DNA of 64,000 bases from Rothia mucilaginosa (GTDB taxonomy: Bacteria; Actinomycetota; Actinomycetes; Actinomycetales; Micrococcaceae). The DNA is taken from positions 117,204 through 181,203 of the forward strand of contig NZ_CABFLY010000006.1 of assembly GCF_901875305.1 (NCBI RefSeq), in the 5' to 3' direction. This document shows, piece after piece, positions 36,243 to 45,273 of the stretch; within the stretch, counting starts at the first letter, position 1; the number at the start of each line of letters is the position of its first letter. The notes beneath the pieces were generated by a model. It did not search any database and had not been told where the DNA came from. It saw only the letters and a program-made list of their open reading frames with translations. The position numbers were made by a program, and so were the translations under genes.

Positions 36243-36399
36243 AGCATCGAGACGGTAGCATAGATGGGTGTATGCACGTGCATCCGGCGTCCCGAGTTGG
36301 TCTGTCGGCTGGTGCGCGCATCCGTGTATTTACCCGTATCCTCACCGGTGGGCGCGTTGTTTTCCGGTGCGGTCTCTGTCCCCAGCAAGGACGGCTTCT

Positions 36400-37149
36400 G
36401 TGAGTGATCAGCCTATTCAGTTTGATTTCGATGCTCCGAGTTTCGAGTCAATTCCCCCTCGCGTTCCTGGACGGGTGCGTTTGGGCGTGATGGGTGGAAC
36501 GTTTGACCCGATTCATCACGGGCACCTGGTGGCGGCCAGTGAGGTTGCCGCGGTGTTTGATTTGGATGAGGTTGTTTTTGTTCCGACCGGTCAGCCCTGG
36601 CAGAAGGTGGGGGAGCGGCACGTGAGTGATGCCGAGCATCGCTATCTGATGACGGTGATTGCGACGGCGTCGAACCCGCGTTTTACGGTGAGCCGTATTG
36701 ATATTGACCGTGGCGGCGCCACGTACACCTTTGATACGCTTAACGAGCTGCGTAGCCTGCGCCCCGATGCTGACCTGTTCTTCATTACCGGGGCGGACGC
36801 CATCAGCCAGATTATGACCTGGCGCAATGCCCATAAGCTGTGGGATCTTGCGACGTTCGTGGGAGTGACCCGCCCCGATCATACGCTGGATCCTCCTCTT
36901 GCGGAGGGGCGTCATATTACGACGCTGAAGATTCCTGCGATGGCGATTTCTTCGACCGATATTCGCCGTCGTGCGGCTGAGGATGCTCCCATCTGGTACC
37001 TGGTACCCGATGGTGTGGTGCAGTATATTGCGAAGTATGGGCTGTATAAGAAGGACGCTTTGACGGCCTACCGTGACGGTCTGCCTCGTGTGAAGGATGA
37101 GGCGGAGCAGTCACCCGAATCGACGAATAATGGGGGAACACATGAGTGA
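36400..37149 (+). CDS. nadD: Nicotinate-nucleotide adenylyltransferase
   Basis: 249 residues from GTG 36400, with AAGGA upstream; the frame extends further 5' but lacks a better signal. [15 protein letters not shown] near residue 27 is the nucleotidyltransferase signature with its Hx[11 protein letters not shown] near 185 is the second conserved ATP-binding motif. Makes nicotinic acid adenine dinucleotide from NaMN and ATP in NAD synthesis. The C-terminal 30 residues are polar and gene-specific. The next gene starts inside its last codons (8-nt overlap), so they are translationally coupled. Confidence 0.95.
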   Translation: MSDQPIQFDFDAPSFESIPPRVPGRVRLGVMGGTFDPIHHGHLVAASEVAAVFDLDEVVFVPTGQPWQKVGERHVSDAEHRYLMTVIATASNPRFTVSRIDIDRGGATYTFDTLNELRSLRPDADLFFITGADAISQIMTWRNAHKLWDLATFVGVTRPDHTLDPPLAEGRHITTLKIPAMAISSTDIRRRAAEDAPIWYLVPDGVVQYIAKYGLYKKDALTAYRDGLPRVKDEAEQSPESTNNGGTHE

Positions 37150-38203
37150 AGCTGCGGGTTCGAAGCCCTATAGCGAGGACGAAGCGTACCTCTACGAGAC
37201 GTACGTGACTGAAGACGGCATTGAGGTGCCGCCGCCGACCAAGGTGATGGGTCCGCGCCGTCTCGCCCGTTACCGTGAGGAAGTTGCCGAGTACCTGCGT
37301 GCGCACCGCCGCGGGGAGAACCCGAAGCCTGTAGATAATATGGGTTCCGTGGTGAATGCTGGCGCGATTGATCCGCAGGTTCTGGCGGTTCAGCGTCGTT
37401 TTGCGGCGTTGGCGGCCCAGGGCAAGATTGAGACTGAGGCGAATGATGAGGAGAAGCTGCATGAGCCGGCTCCTCTGACCAGTAGCTTGCGTATTCTGCG
37501 TCCCGAGGAGATTGCAAAGAACCGTGTGGATGCCACTAATCCCTCGGCGGTGGATAGCCCGCTGACCTCTTCGATCCCGGTGATTACCGTGGTCAAGGAG
37601 GAGGAGCCTGAGCCGAAGATGCACGAGTACCTCGTGCGCGACGAGCCGAAGGTTGACGAGCGTGTTGTCGACTACGCTTCTGTAGCGGTTGAGGATGAGG
37701 AATCTTCCGAGTCTCAGGATGCTCAGGAGTCCGAGGCTTCCGAGGTGCAGAAGGATGAGGGTGCATCCTCCAACTTGCCCACCCGTGTGAGCGCTGTGAA
37801 CGCGCAGGGCCTTGACTTGAGCGTTCTGGACGGCTCGGTTTCTGGTGACACCGTGGATTCGGTGGATGGCGATCCGACCGTGGCTCTGAGCCCGGATGAG
37901 GTGGAGGAGTTGCTGCAGCGCATGGTGGACCGCCAGGATCCTGAGGATTCGGTGGCGCTGGCTGAGCTCGCGGCGGATGAGTCTGCCAAGTCTAAGAGCG
38001 CCCCGGTGGCTTCGGTGGAGCGTGCGGATAGTAGCGCTCAGAAGAAGGAATCTGAAAAGTCTTTCGCTGAGAAGGTTGCCGAGAACCAGTCGGAGCATGA
38101 GGTGCTGAAGCCGGCTCAGAAGACTTCTCTGGCCTGGCTGTGGATTGTTCTGTTGCTGGCCCTGGTTGTTGTTGGCTTGATTATGATTTTTGGCCCGAAG
38201 TAG
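37142..38203 (+). CDS. Acidic protein with one C-terminal membrane helix
   Basis: 353 residues from ATG 37142, overlapping the nadD stop. Residues 1-320 are hydrophilic, acidic and rich in Ser, Glu and Val, with no recognised domain. A short conserved-looking segment, [25 protein letters not shown], lies near 40-65. A single hydrophobic helix ([25 protein letters not shown]) ends the protein, so it is probably tail-anchored with the bulk in the cytoplasm. Genes of this type sit between nadD and rsfS in many Micrococcales. Function unknown. Confidence 0.7.
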   Translation: MSEAAGSKPYSEDEAYLYETYVTEDGIEVPPPTKVMGPRRLARYREEVAEYLRAHRRGENPKPVDNMGSVVNAGAIDPQVLAVQRRFAALAAQGKIETEANDEEKLHEPAPLTSSLRILRPEEIAKNRVDATNPSAVDSPLTSSIPVITVVKEEEPEPKMHEYLVRDEPKVDERVVDYASVAVEDEESSESQDAQESEASEVQKDEGASSNLPTRVSAVNAQGLDLSVLDGSVSGDTVDSVDGDPTVALSPDEVEELLQRMVDRQDPEDSVALAELAADESAKSKSAPVASVERADSSAQKKESEKSFAEKVAENQSEHEVLKPAQKTSLAWLWIVLLLALVVVGLIMIFGPK

Positions 38204-38263
38204 GCCGTGAGAATACGCCCCGCGGGGTGCTGCCGGTGGGAATGACCGGCAAGAAAGGAAAAC

Positions 38264-38701
38264 ATGACTGCTGCACAGTCCTCGGTTGAGGCTCTGCGCA
38301 TTGCCGCCCGTGCGGCGGAGGAGAAGCAGGGAACGAACCTGTTCGCTGTGGATGCTGCCGACGCCATGGGTCTGATTGACGGTTTCCTGGTGGTTTCGGC
38401 TCATAATGAGCGCCTGGTGAACGCCGTGGCTGACGAGGTTGAGGACGCCCTGCGTGAGCAGGCTGGTCTGAAGCCTGTACGCCGTGAGGGTCGTTCCTCG
38501 GGTCGTTGGATTCTGCTGGACTTCGGCGATATTGTGGTTCACGTTCAGCATGAGGAGGACCGCGAGTTCTACGCCCTGGATCGCCTGTGGGCCCAGGCCC
38601 CGCGCATCGAGCTGGGTGTGGAGAACGAGGCTCCCTTCGACATCGAGGCTGAGTCCGAGGAGGAGGCCGCACGCATCATCCCGGCGCAGGACGAGGTTTA
38701 G
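38264..38701 (+). CDS. rsfS: Ribosome silencing factor RsfS (Iojap family)
   Basis: 145 residues. ALRIAARAAEEKQGTNLFAVDAADAMGLIDGFLVVSAHNERLVNAVADEVED and GRSSGRWILLDFGDIVVHVQHEEDREFYALDRLW are the conserved RsfS blocks (W-I-L-D-G-D-V-V-H-F pattern). RsfS binds L14 and blocks subunit joining under starvation. AAGGAAAAC lies just before ATG 38264. The last 25 residues form an acidic tail. Conserved neighbour of nadD. Confidence 0.95.
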   Translation: MTAAQSSVEALRIAARAAEEKQGTNLFAVDAADAMGLIDGFLVVSAHNERLVNAVADEVEDALREQAGLKPVRREGRSSGRWILLDFGDIVVHVQHEEDREFYALDRLWAQAPRIELGVENEAPFDIEAESEEEAARIIPAQDEV

Positions 38702-38922
38702 ATTTTCGGACTGCACCGTGGGGCGTGACGCTCTGAGTTGCGCCTCCGTAGCGTTTGCGTGAAGGGTGGGTTCGGTGCCTTGCATGTGGTGCACATGCGG
38801 GGCGTGGGCTCACCCCTCGCTGTGTTCGCCTCATTGTATTTGCGGTGTTTTATGTGCCGTGGGTGGGGCAGTTTGGGGCTCCTGAAATTTTTGAATTTTT
38901 TTGAATTTGAGCTGTTCTTGAT

Positions 38923-38952
38923 TTGCATCGCCCTCTGAGGAGTGTGTAATAT
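38923..38952 (+). promoter_or_regulatory. Promoter of tRNA-Ala
   Basis: TTGCAT (38923-38928), 18 nt, TAATAT (38947-38952), placing the start about 30 nt before the tRNA. Confidence 0.55.
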
Positions 38953-38988
38953 ATTCATGTTGCCCCCTTGAGGAACGTAACAGAATAT

Positions 38989-39061
38989 GGGGATATGGCG
39001 CAGCTGGTAGCGCACCTGCATGGCATGCAGGGGGTCAGGGGTTCGAGTCCCCTTATCTCCA
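38989..39061 (+). tRNA. tRNA-Ala (anticodon GGC)
   Basis: 73-nt cloverleaf: acceptor GGGGATA/TATCTCC (one G-T), D arm GGCGCAGCTGGTAGCGC, anticodon stem CCTGC/GCAGG with loop ATGGCAT giving GGC, and T arm AGGGGTTCGAGTCCCCT. Discriminator A; CCA is not encoded. Confidence 0.97.
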
Positions 39062-39084
39062 CGGAAACCTCGGTTGAGGTGCCA

Positions 39085-39116
39085 ATCGCCCGTTTCGTAT
39101 GAATCGGGCGATTTTG
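39085..39116 (+). terminator. Terminator after tRNA-Ala
   Basis: ATCGCCCG...CGGGCGAT stem followed by TTTGC. Confidence 0.75.
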
Positions 39117-39249
39117 CTATCTCTAGACTTTTTGCATCGTGGTTTCGTTCTGGAGGCGACGGACTCTCAGTTGTTTGCGTCGCCTGCCGGCTTATGCCGG
39201 TCTTCCCACGCTGGTCATCTCACACCAGCCACATCTCAAGGAGAGGTTC

Positions 39250-40215
39250 ATGGGAGAGTACGCACACGCTCACCACGACGGTCATCATCACAATCATTCG
39301 CACGTTCCGAGTCCGGAGGATGCCGCTTCGATGCGTCCGCGTCTTCTGGTTGCCTTTAGCCTGGCGGTCATTATTGTGTTGGCGCAGGCGGTTGGCTCGC
39401 TGGTGACGGGTAGCTTGGCCCTGCTGACGGATACGGCGCACGCTATTACGGATGCCTCCGGTCTGCTGGTGGCGCTCACCGCGGCTTCGCTCATGACGCG
39501 TCCGGCGACCTCGCGCCATACGTGGGGTTTCCGCCGTATTGAGGTGCTGGCGGCTCTGGGGCAGTCGGTGCTCCTGCTAGCGGTGGGTATTTATGCTGCG
39601 GTGGAGGGCGTGCATCGTCTGTTTGCGGCTCCTGAGGTGCCTGGTGCTGAGTTGCTGGTTTTTGGTGTGGTCGGTTTGGTGGCGAATGTTGTTGGCATTG
39701 TGGTGCTGGCTTCGGGCCGAAATGCGAACTTCAATATGCGTGCCGCATTCCTGGAGGTGCTCAATGATGCCCTGGGTTCGCTGGGCGTGATTGTGGCGGC
39801 TGTGGTGATTTGGTTGACCGGTTTCTATCGGGCGGATGCTTTGGCCGGTCTGTTTATTGCGGCACTGATTGTGCCGCGTGCGGTACGTTTGATGAAGCAG
39901 ACGACGGCGGTGCTCATGGAGTTCACCCCGGATGGGCTGGACTTGGATGCGATGCGCGAGCATATCTTGAGTGTTGACGGCGTGGTGGAGGTGCACGATG
40001 TGCACGCCTCGATGGTGGCGACGGGCCTGCCGGTGGTGACCGCGCACGTGGTGGTGGCAGATTCTTGTTTCCGGGACGGTTCTGCGGTGGCGATTTTGGA
40101 CCGTATCCGTTCGTGCGTGGCTCACCATTTTGAGGTGTCGGTGGAGCATTCGACCTTCCAGTTGGAGACCGCTGAGCTGGGTGGTCAGGAGCCGCAGTCG
40201 GTTCGCCACCCCTAG
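39250..40215 (+). CDS. CDF-family metal efflux protein (CzcD/ZitB type)
   Basis: 321 residues from ATG 39250, with AAGGAGAGG upstream; the frame extends upstream without signals. His-rich N-terminus (HAHHDGHHHNHSH) likely gathers metal. Six transmembrane segments follow. TM2 carries ALLTDTAHAITDASG, the HxxxD-type metal site of the Zn-CDF group. MRAAFLEVLNDALGSLGV in TM5 gives the second site. The C-terminal cytoplasmic domain (about 215-310) has the ferredoxin-like fold pattern. It probably exports Zn2+ (perhaps Co2+ or Cd2+) in exchange for protons. Confidence 0.92.
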   Translation: MGEYAHAHHDGHHHNHSHVPSPEDAASMRPRLLVAFSLAVIIVLAQAVGSLVTGSLALLTDTAHAITDASGLLVALTAASLMTRPATSRHTWGFRRIEVLAALGQSVLLLAVGIYAAVEGVHRLFAAPEVPGAELLVFGVVGLVANVVGIVVLASGRNANFNMRAAFLEVLNDALGSLGVIVAAVVIWLTGFYRADALAGLFIAALIVPRAVRLMKQTTAVLMEFTPDGLDLDAMREHILSVDGVVEVHDVHASMVATGLPVVTAHVVVADSCFRDGSAVAILDRIRSCVAHHFEVSVEHSTFQLETAELGGQEPQSVRHP

Positions 40216-40217
40216 CC

Positions 40218-40227
40218 GGGGGGGGGG
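40218..40227 (+). repeat. Poly-G tract (G10) after CDF stop codon
   Basis: Ten consecutive G residues starting 2 nt after the TAG. It is outside coding sequence, so slippage would not alter the protein. Confidence 0.85.
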
Positions 40228-40437
40228 TACGTTCCCGGCACCGGGTTTGTGCTTGTTGTTGTGCGTAGCTCCGTGTTTTGATCTGTACCGTGCTGGGCTG
40301 TCCACTCGGCTGTCATTGGGGGCGGTAGTTGGTAGCTTTTGGCGGCAAAAGATACACTCGTAGGTGGGGTATGTCCGGGTTCTCTGATGCATCCGGGAAC
40401 GTGCCCCGAACACTGAATCAGCATCACGGAGGAGACC

Positions 40438-41829
40438 ATGCATTCACCTATCGCCACGTATCTTGTTGACTCCTTGGCGGCGGTCGCCTCCGATACTTCT
40501 GGGGAGCTGGCGAACTATATTCCCGAGCTGGCGGCTGTTAATCCGGATCGCCTGGCTACGTCCATCGTGATGGTTGATGGTGAGCAGTACGTTGCGGGTG
40601 ATAGCGACGTGGAGTTCACGATTCAGTCGATTTCTAAGCCTTTCGTGTATGCGTTGGCTCTGGCTGATCGCGGTTTTGATGACGTGCTGGCGAAGGTTGG
40701 CGTTGAGCCCTCGGGCGAGCCCTTCAATGAGCTGTCGCTGGAGGACGGCTCGGGTAAGCCGTTGAACCCGATGATTAACGCTGGTGCGATTACCACTCAC
40801 TCGCTGGTGGGTCCTCCGGGGGCTACGCAGGGTGAGCGTATGGAGCGCGTTATTTCGGGCCTGTCGGCTTTTGCGGGCCGTCGGCTGTCGGTGAATGAGC
40901 GCGTGTACGAGTCTGAGTTGGAGCACGCGCACCGCAACTACGCTATTGCGCACATGCTGCGCGGCCACGGCATCTTGACGGGTGATCCGGAGGTGTCGGT
41001 GCAGGGGTACACGCGCCAGTGCTCGCTCATGGTTACGGTGAAGGACTTGGCTCTGATGGCTGCGACTCTCGCGAACTACGGTGTGCACCCGGTGACGGGG
41101 GAGCAGGTGGTTCCGAAGGGTGTGGTGCGTCAGGTGTTGAGCGTCATGTTCACGTGCGGCATGTACAACTCCGCGGGTGACTGGGCGACCCAGGTGGGTG
41201 TTCCGGCGAAGAGCGGCGTGGGCGGCGGCATTATCGGTGCGGTTCCGGGCCAGTTGGGTGTGGCGACGTTTTCTCCGCGCCTGGACGGGCACGGTAATAG
41301 CGTGCGCGGTGTGGAGCTCTTCGAGAAGTTCTCTGAAGACATGGGCATGCACGTGATGAACGTGCCGACGGTGGCGCGCTCGGCCTTGCGCGCGGACTAC
41401 CAGATTGGTTCCGGCCCCGAGGCCATGCGCCTGATTCAGCTGCAGGGCCGCATTCGCTTCGCGGGTGTGGAGCGCGTGATTCGCGAGATTGTGGACGCCC
41501 CGATGGAGGGTTCGAAGGTCGCGCTGGATGTGACGCGCGTGTACGCGGTGGATGAGGTGGCGCAGAATATGCTCTTGGAGCTGATGCGCCGCCTGACTGC
41601 TGACGGCTACCGGGTGTACCTGATTGATAACGATGACACGATTACTGATACGGATGCGCTACGCCGCATGAACGTGACGATTCTGTCGGGTCCCGAGGGG
41701 TCCGCTCCTTCTCAGCTGGTGGGGGAGGGCGCTGTGATGGAGCCGGCGGGTAGTTCTGTGGTGTCTTTGCCTGCGGGTGGTGCATCGGCTAATCCTTCGG
41801 CTGAGCTGGTGGGTGAGTCCGGGGCGTAG
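40438..41829 (+). CDS. glsA: Glutaminase with C-terminal STAS domain
   Basis: 463 residues, GGAGGAG just upstream of ATG 40438. The first 310 residues are a serine-dependent glutaminase: SISKPF (Ser65-x2-Lys68), the active-site S-x2-K, plus NPMINAGAI, the ESE-rich substrate region and KSGVGGGI. It hydrolyses glutamine to glutamate and ammonia in the cytoplasm. Residues about 345-430 look like a STAS domain, which in related long glutaminases is regulatory. The last 30 residues are Ser/Ala/Gly-rich. The ammonia-glutamate output fits with nitrite assimilation but there is no direct link. Confidence 0.93.
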   Translation: MHSPIATYLVDSLAAVASDTSGELANYIPELAAVNPDRLATSIVMVDGEQYVAGDSDVEFTIQSISKPFVYALALADRGFDDVLAKVGVEPSGEPFNELSLEDGSGKPLNPMINAGAITTHSLVGPPGATQGERMERVISGLSAFAGRRLSVNERVYESELEHAHRNYAIAHMLRGHGILTGDPEVSVQGYTRQCSLMVTVKDLALMAATLANYGVHPVTGEQVVPKGVVRQVLSVMFTCGMYNSAGDWATQVGVPAKSGVGGGIIGAVPGQLGVATFSPRLDGHGNSVRGVELFEKFSEDMGMHVMNVPTVARSALRADYQIGSGPEAMRLIQLQGRIRFAGVERVIREIVDAPMEGSKVALDVTRVYAVDEVAQNMLLELMRRLTADGYRVYLIDNDDTITDTDALRRMNVTILSGPEGSAPSQLVGEGAVMEPAGSSVVSLPAGGASANPSAELVGESGA

Positions 41830-41864
41830 CCGGTGCCTCGGTGTGGCTGTGCCGTTTGGCTGGA

Positions 41865-41870
41865 TATACT
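41865..41870 (+). promoter_or_regulatory. -10 element for leaderless small gene
   Basis: TATACT ends 6 nt before ATG 41877, with no room for a proper leader. Confidence 0.5.
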
Positions 41871-41876
41871 GGTGGT

Positions 41877-42149
41877 ATGAAGAAGCTTTCTCAGAATCCC
41901 GTTGTTCGGCAGGCTCTCCGTTTTCGTGAGGCTCTCCTGTACCCGGCGTATTTTGTGTTTTCGTTGCTGTCGTTGAGGTGGGTGCGTCGCCGTCACCCGC
42001 GTGCTGCGGGCGTGCTGTCTGCGGCGTTGTGGATTGAGCTGGTGATGCGCGGAATTAAGCAGCTGGTGCGTCTTCTGGTTCCGGTTCTTCGGGATGCTGA
42101 GGTGCGCCGTGCGCGTGCGGAGCGTGCTCGCACCTACCAGCCTCGCTAG
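41877..42149 (+). CDS. Small basic protein with hydrophobic segment
   Basis: 90 residues from ATG 41877. One hydrophobic stretch (ALLYPAYFVFSLLSL) is followed by many Arg (RWVRRRHPRAAG, RRARAERARTYQPR) and an amphipathic middle part, suggesting membrane association. There is no family match by eye. A -10 box 6 nt ahead suggests a leaderless mRNA, although GGTGG at 41871 could act as a weak RBS. A terminator follows. Possible conserved actinobacterial small protein; function unknown. Confidence 0.6.
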   Translation: MKKLSQNPVVRQALRFREALLYPAYFVFSLLSLRWVRRRHPRAAGVLSAALWIELVMRGIKQLVRLLVPVLRDAEVRRARAERARTYQPR

Positions 42150-42198
42150 CTGTCGCGTGGCCTGTGTGCTGTGCCGCGGTCACCTGAGTTGTGTTGTG

Positions 42199-42233
42199 AA
42201 GCCCCCTTGCGCTGAGGCGTATAGGGGGCTTTG
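42199..42233 (+). terminator. Terminator after small basic protein
   Basis: AAGCCCCCT...AGGGGGCTT stem followed by TGTGG; moderate T content. Confidence 0.65.
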
Positions 42234-42348
42234 TGGTGGAGTGGGGGCTTCAGGAAAAAAGTTGATGTATGAGATATGGGTGGCTTCTTCACTGAAGTGT
42301 TTTGACGTAATCTTTTGACTTGTTAGATGCTCGGAGGGGTTGCTATTT

Positions 42349-42354
42349 TACACT
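42349..42354 (+). promoter_or_regulatory. -10 element ahead of deacetylase gene
   Basis: TACACT ends 6 nt before ATG 42361, the same spacing as at 11801 and 41865. Confidence 0.45.
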
Positions 42355-42360
42355 GAGAGT

Positions 42361-43290
42361 ATGAACACCGCTCAAAACCCGATGTCGTTCGAGGCGCATC
42401 GGGATCATAGAAACACCATGATTTATCATTCCGTGGCCTCCCGCCGCGGCGTACTCCTCAGCTTGGGCGCCTTGGGCTTGGGCTCTCTGGGTCTTGCTCT
42501 CACCTCCTGCTCTTCGACGACCGGTGTCAACGCAGGCGCGACGGGTAGCCCTACCGCTTCCGGTAGCCCCAATGCCTCTGCTTCTGTCGCGCCGAGTGGT
42601 TCCGCGAGCGCTACTCCTTCCGCCGCGCCGAGTTCTGGTAGCACGCAGGCTCCCGGTAACCCTGTGCCGACGCCTCGCCCCTGGGATGGGCCGCAGACGG
42701 GGCTTGTTGGTGAGGGCAAGTATGTCGCCTGGACGGTTGATGACGGCGCCAACCCTGATGTGGTGCGCGCGTATGCCGAGTTTGCTCGCCGCACCGGCAC
42801 GCGCCTCACGTTCTTTATTAATGGCCAGTACCCCTCTTTTGAGCAGCACCGCGAGCTGTTGCTTCCGCTGGTGAAGAGCGGGCAGTTGCAGATTGCGAAC
42901 CACACGTATAGTCACGCCGCGCTGACCAAACTCAGCGATGAGCAGATCGTTCGGGAGCTGACGCGCAACGACGAGGAGATTCAGCGGCTTTTTGGGGTGT
43001 CGTCGAAGCCGTATTTCCGCCCTCCGTACGGGTATTATGATGCGCGCGTGCTGGCGGCTGCGGCCTCGTGCGGTTTCACTCGCCCGGTGCTGTGGTATGG
43101 CTCCTTGGCTGATTCTTCGAATATTCCCTCGCAGGAGGTGCTTCGTTTTGCGAAGGAGTACGTGGATGCGCAGCGCATCATTATTGGTCACCTGAATTAC
43201 CCCGGGGTGATTTCGGTGATGGATGAGATTAGGGGCCTGATGGACCGTATGGGGCTCACGACTGTTACGATTCGCGACTATTACGGTTAG
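42361..43290 (+). CDS. Polysaccharide deacetylase lipoprotein (copy 1)
   Basis: About 309 residues if translated from ATG 42361 (leaderless). ATG 42418 (MIYHSVASRR) would leave a more typical signal peptide. SRRGVLLSLGALGLGSLGLALTSC is a twin-arginine lipoprotein signal. After a Ser/Ala/Pro linker comes a NodB-homology domain: TVDDG (catalytic Asp and metal Asp), HTYSH (metal His pair, H-x3-H) and FRPPYG. These enzymes remove acetyl groups from peptidoglycan or other wall glycans outside the membrane. A close relative lies at 45274-46371 on the other strand (shared AWTVDDGA, GVSSKPYFRPPYG and HLNYP/HLNYE motifs). Confidence 0.88.
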   Translation: MNTAQNPMSFEAHRDHRNTMIYHSVASRRGVLLSLGALGLGSLGLALTSCSSTTGVNAGATGSPTASGSPNASASVAPSGSASATPSAAPSSGSTQAPGNPVPTPRPWDGPQTGLVGEGKYVAWTVDDGANPDVVRAYAEFARRTGTRLTFFINGQYPSFEQHRELLLPLVKSGQLQIANHTYSHAALTKLSDEQIVRELTRNDEEIQRLFGVSSKPYFRPPYGYYDARVLAAAASCGFTRPVLWYGSLADSSNIPSQEVLRFAKEYVDAQRIIIGHLNYPGVISVMDEIRGLMDRMGLTTVTIRDYYG

Positions 43291-43376
43291 GTCGCCGTAG
43301 TGCCGACCGGCTAAGCTTACTTGTCCCAGCCCCGGTTGAGTTCACGCCAACTGACGTGAGCCTTCCGGGCACGGCG

Positions 43377-43413
43377 AAGCCCCCTCGTACTAGAAATAGT
43401 ACGAGGGGGCTTC
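43377..43413. terminator. Bidirectional terminator
   Basis: GAAGCCCCCTCGTACT and AGTACGAGGGGGCTTC are perfect 16-nt arms around a 6-nt loop, between convergent genes. Confidence 0.88.
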
Positions 43414-43434
43414 GCTATACCTGGGGGTAGAAGC

Positions 43435-44013
43435 TTAGTGCTTCTTCTTCGGCTCGCACGCCACGCCGTCACCGTCTTTATCTAGACCAGGGCGGTAACC
43501 CGGCTCGCCACGATGCAGGGGCGCCGCACCAGCCGCACGAGCATCAGCGCATGTTTCGTAATAAACACTCGACTGCGCCGGAGCCTGCTGAACAGGCTGA
43601 GCCGGAGCCTGTTGCTGAGCAGGAGCCTCAGCCGCCGGAGCCTGCGCGGGCGCCTCCGTAGCTACCGGAGCCTGCTGCGCAGGAGCTTCCTGAGCCGGGG
43701 CCTGCTGCGCGGGCGCCTCAGAAACCGGAGCAGCCGGTGCAGCAACAGAAGGTGCCTCAGTAGCCGGCGCCTGGGTGGGAGCCTCAGCCGGAGGAATCGG
43801 CGATGGAGTCTCCGTCGGGGTAGGAGACTCCGAAGGAGTCGCAGACGCACTCGGAGAAGAACTAGGAGTAGCTGAAACCGAGGGGCTAACCGAAGCAGAA
43901 GCCGACGAAGACGCAGACGGCACAGACTTCGGAACGCGAACAGACGAAGAGCAACCAGTCAGCAGCAGAGCACCCGCAAGAACACCAGCGGTTGCGGCGT
44001 GAATTTTCAACAC
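43435..44013 (-). CDS. Lipoprotein with Excalibur calcium-binding domain
   Basis: 192 residues. The signal ends in LLTGCSSS (lipobox). A long Pro/Ala/Ser/Glu-rich spacer (about 30-145, PAQEAPAQQAPAQ units) leads to a C-terminal Excalibur domain: CADARAAGAAPLHRGEPGYRPGLDKDGDGVACE, with the DxDxDGxxCE calcium loop and a flanking Cys. Excalibur domains bind Ca2+ at the cell surface and often occur in wall or extracellular nuclease-like proteins. No catalytic domain is attached. The product is probably a lipid-anchored stalk displaying the Excalibur head. Confidence 0.9.
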   Translation of the reverse strand: MLKIHAATAGVLAGALLLTGCSSSVRVPKSVPSASSSASASVSPSVSATPSSSPSASATPSESPTPTETPSPIPPAEAPTQAPATEAPSVAAPAAPVSEAPAQQAPAQEAPAQQAPVATEAPAQAPAAEAPAQQQAPAQPVQQAPAQSSVYYETCADARAAGAAPLHRGEPGYRPGLDKDGDGVACEPKKKH

Positions 44014-44154
44014 AATATTCCTTGAAAAGTGAGTGGATAAGCGTGTTCACCGTAGAACACACACTCCAGTGTAAAGGAAAACAATCCCACCCGCAGACAA
44101 TATTGAGCCCCTCAAACGTTCCGACAAGGGAAGAAACGCCAATCTGGCACGCCA

Positions 44155-44201
44155 AAGCCCCCTCGCGCCCGGTTCACGCAAGGACCGGCACAAGGGGGCT
44201 T
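44155..44201. terminator. Inverted repeat between Excalibur and DsbA-like genes
   Basis: AAGCCCCCTCGCGCCCGGTT pairs with GACCGG...AAGGGGGCTT. The minus strand reads AAGCCCCCTT, then a loop, ending CTTTGG. Confidence 0.7.
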
Positions 44202-44274
44202 CGCTCTATTAGGGTGTCTGCACTAGATGGGGGAACTAGGGGAGTAGCCCCCCGCCGCGCACCTCTCAGCAGTT

Positions 44275-45015
44275 CTAGGAGCAGTTGCCGTTCACATCGC
44301 AGGACGGGCCCGCCTCCGCAGCATTGGCACCCGCAGCCTCACCCGAAATGCCCGCCAGCGGGTTCAAAAACTCAACGCGGTGAGTCTCCTCCCACACCTG
44401 ACGCAGCGCCTGCACCAGCATCTTCGCGGGCTGGGCACCGCTCACCGCCCACTTCGACTCAATCAAGAAGAACGGCACACCGGTAATACCCAGCTGGCGC
44501 GCCAACTGCTCATCAGCACGCACATCCGCCGCGTAACGGTCACTCTTCAACACGGCCTCAACCTCGGCAGTATCCAGGCCAATCTCAGAAGCAATATCCA
44601 GAATCGACTCGTGATCCTGCACCGAACGGCCCTGCGTAAAGTACGCCTTCTTAAACGCTTCCTGCGCCGCCGAAGCCAAACCCTGCTCCGCCGCATAGTG
44701 AATCACGCGGTGCGCATCAAACGTGTTACCGTACCGCGCCTGCCGCCAGTTGAAATCCAAACCCACCTCGCGGGCGCGCTCCGCCAACGACTCCTGGCTC
44801 GCAATCGCCTGCTCCAGCGACATCTGATACTTACCGGCAATCAGCTCGGGCAGCGAAACGGCAGGATTCTCCGTAGCCGACGGGTCCAGCTCAAAACTAT
44901 GCCACACCACCTCAACCTCGTCACGGTGCTCAAACTCGGCGAGCGCCAGCTCCAGGTTACGCTTGCCCACGTAGCAGAAGGGGCACACAATATCGGACCA
45001 AATATCAATACGCAT
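44275..45015 (-). CDS. DsbA-family oxidoreductase (FrnE-like)
   Basis: 246 residues. IWSDIVCPFCYVGKRNLE at the start gives a CPFC active site in a thioredoxin fold with an inserted helical domain. GITGVPFFLIESKWAVSGAQP carries the cis-Pro loop. No signal peptide is present, so it is cytoplasmic, like FrnE and 2-hydroxychromene-2-carboxylate isomerase relatives, not exported DsbA. Probable thiol-disulfide oxidoreductase or isomerase; substrate unknown. C-terminal GPSCDVNGNCS has two extra Cys. It lies between two envelope lipoproteins but has no visible operon link. Confidence 0.88.
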   Translation of the reverse strand: MRIDIWSDIVCPFCYVGKRNLELALAEFEHRDEVEVVWHSFELDPSATENPAVSLPELIAGKYQMSLEQAIASQESLAERAREVGLDFNWRQARYGNTFDAHRVIHYAAEQGLASAAQEAFKKAYFTQGRSVQDHESILDIASEIGLDTAEVEAVLKSDRYAADVRADEQLARQLGITGVPFFLIESKWAVSGAQPAKMLVQALRQVWEETHRVEFLNPLAGISGEAAGANAAEAGPSCDVNGNCS

Positions 45016-45173
45016 CTATCTATTCCTCTCTCGTTCGGATGCGGCAGTCGCCGCCACTCTACGCTCACCCAACGTACCGACCGCCCCGTTTATTCCTGCA
45101 CGACCCGCCCGCTGTTCGGCGAGCTCCGTCGTTCATCGAATCGGGGGAGAGAGAATCGGCAAAGCCGGGCACG

Positions 45174-45217
45174 GCGAAGCCCCCTCCCTCCCGCTCGGGG
45201 AGAGAGAGGGCTTCGCG
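45174..45217. terminator. Inverted repeat between DsbA-like and deacetylase genes
   Basis: GCGAAGCCC...GAGGGCTTCGC outer stem. It is the third hairpin in this area with an AAGCCCCCTC core. Confidence 0.6.
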
Positions 45218-45273
45218 CATGTCACAGCCTGAAAGTCGAGCGTATCTCGCGACCCAACCCGACCAGAATCGGC

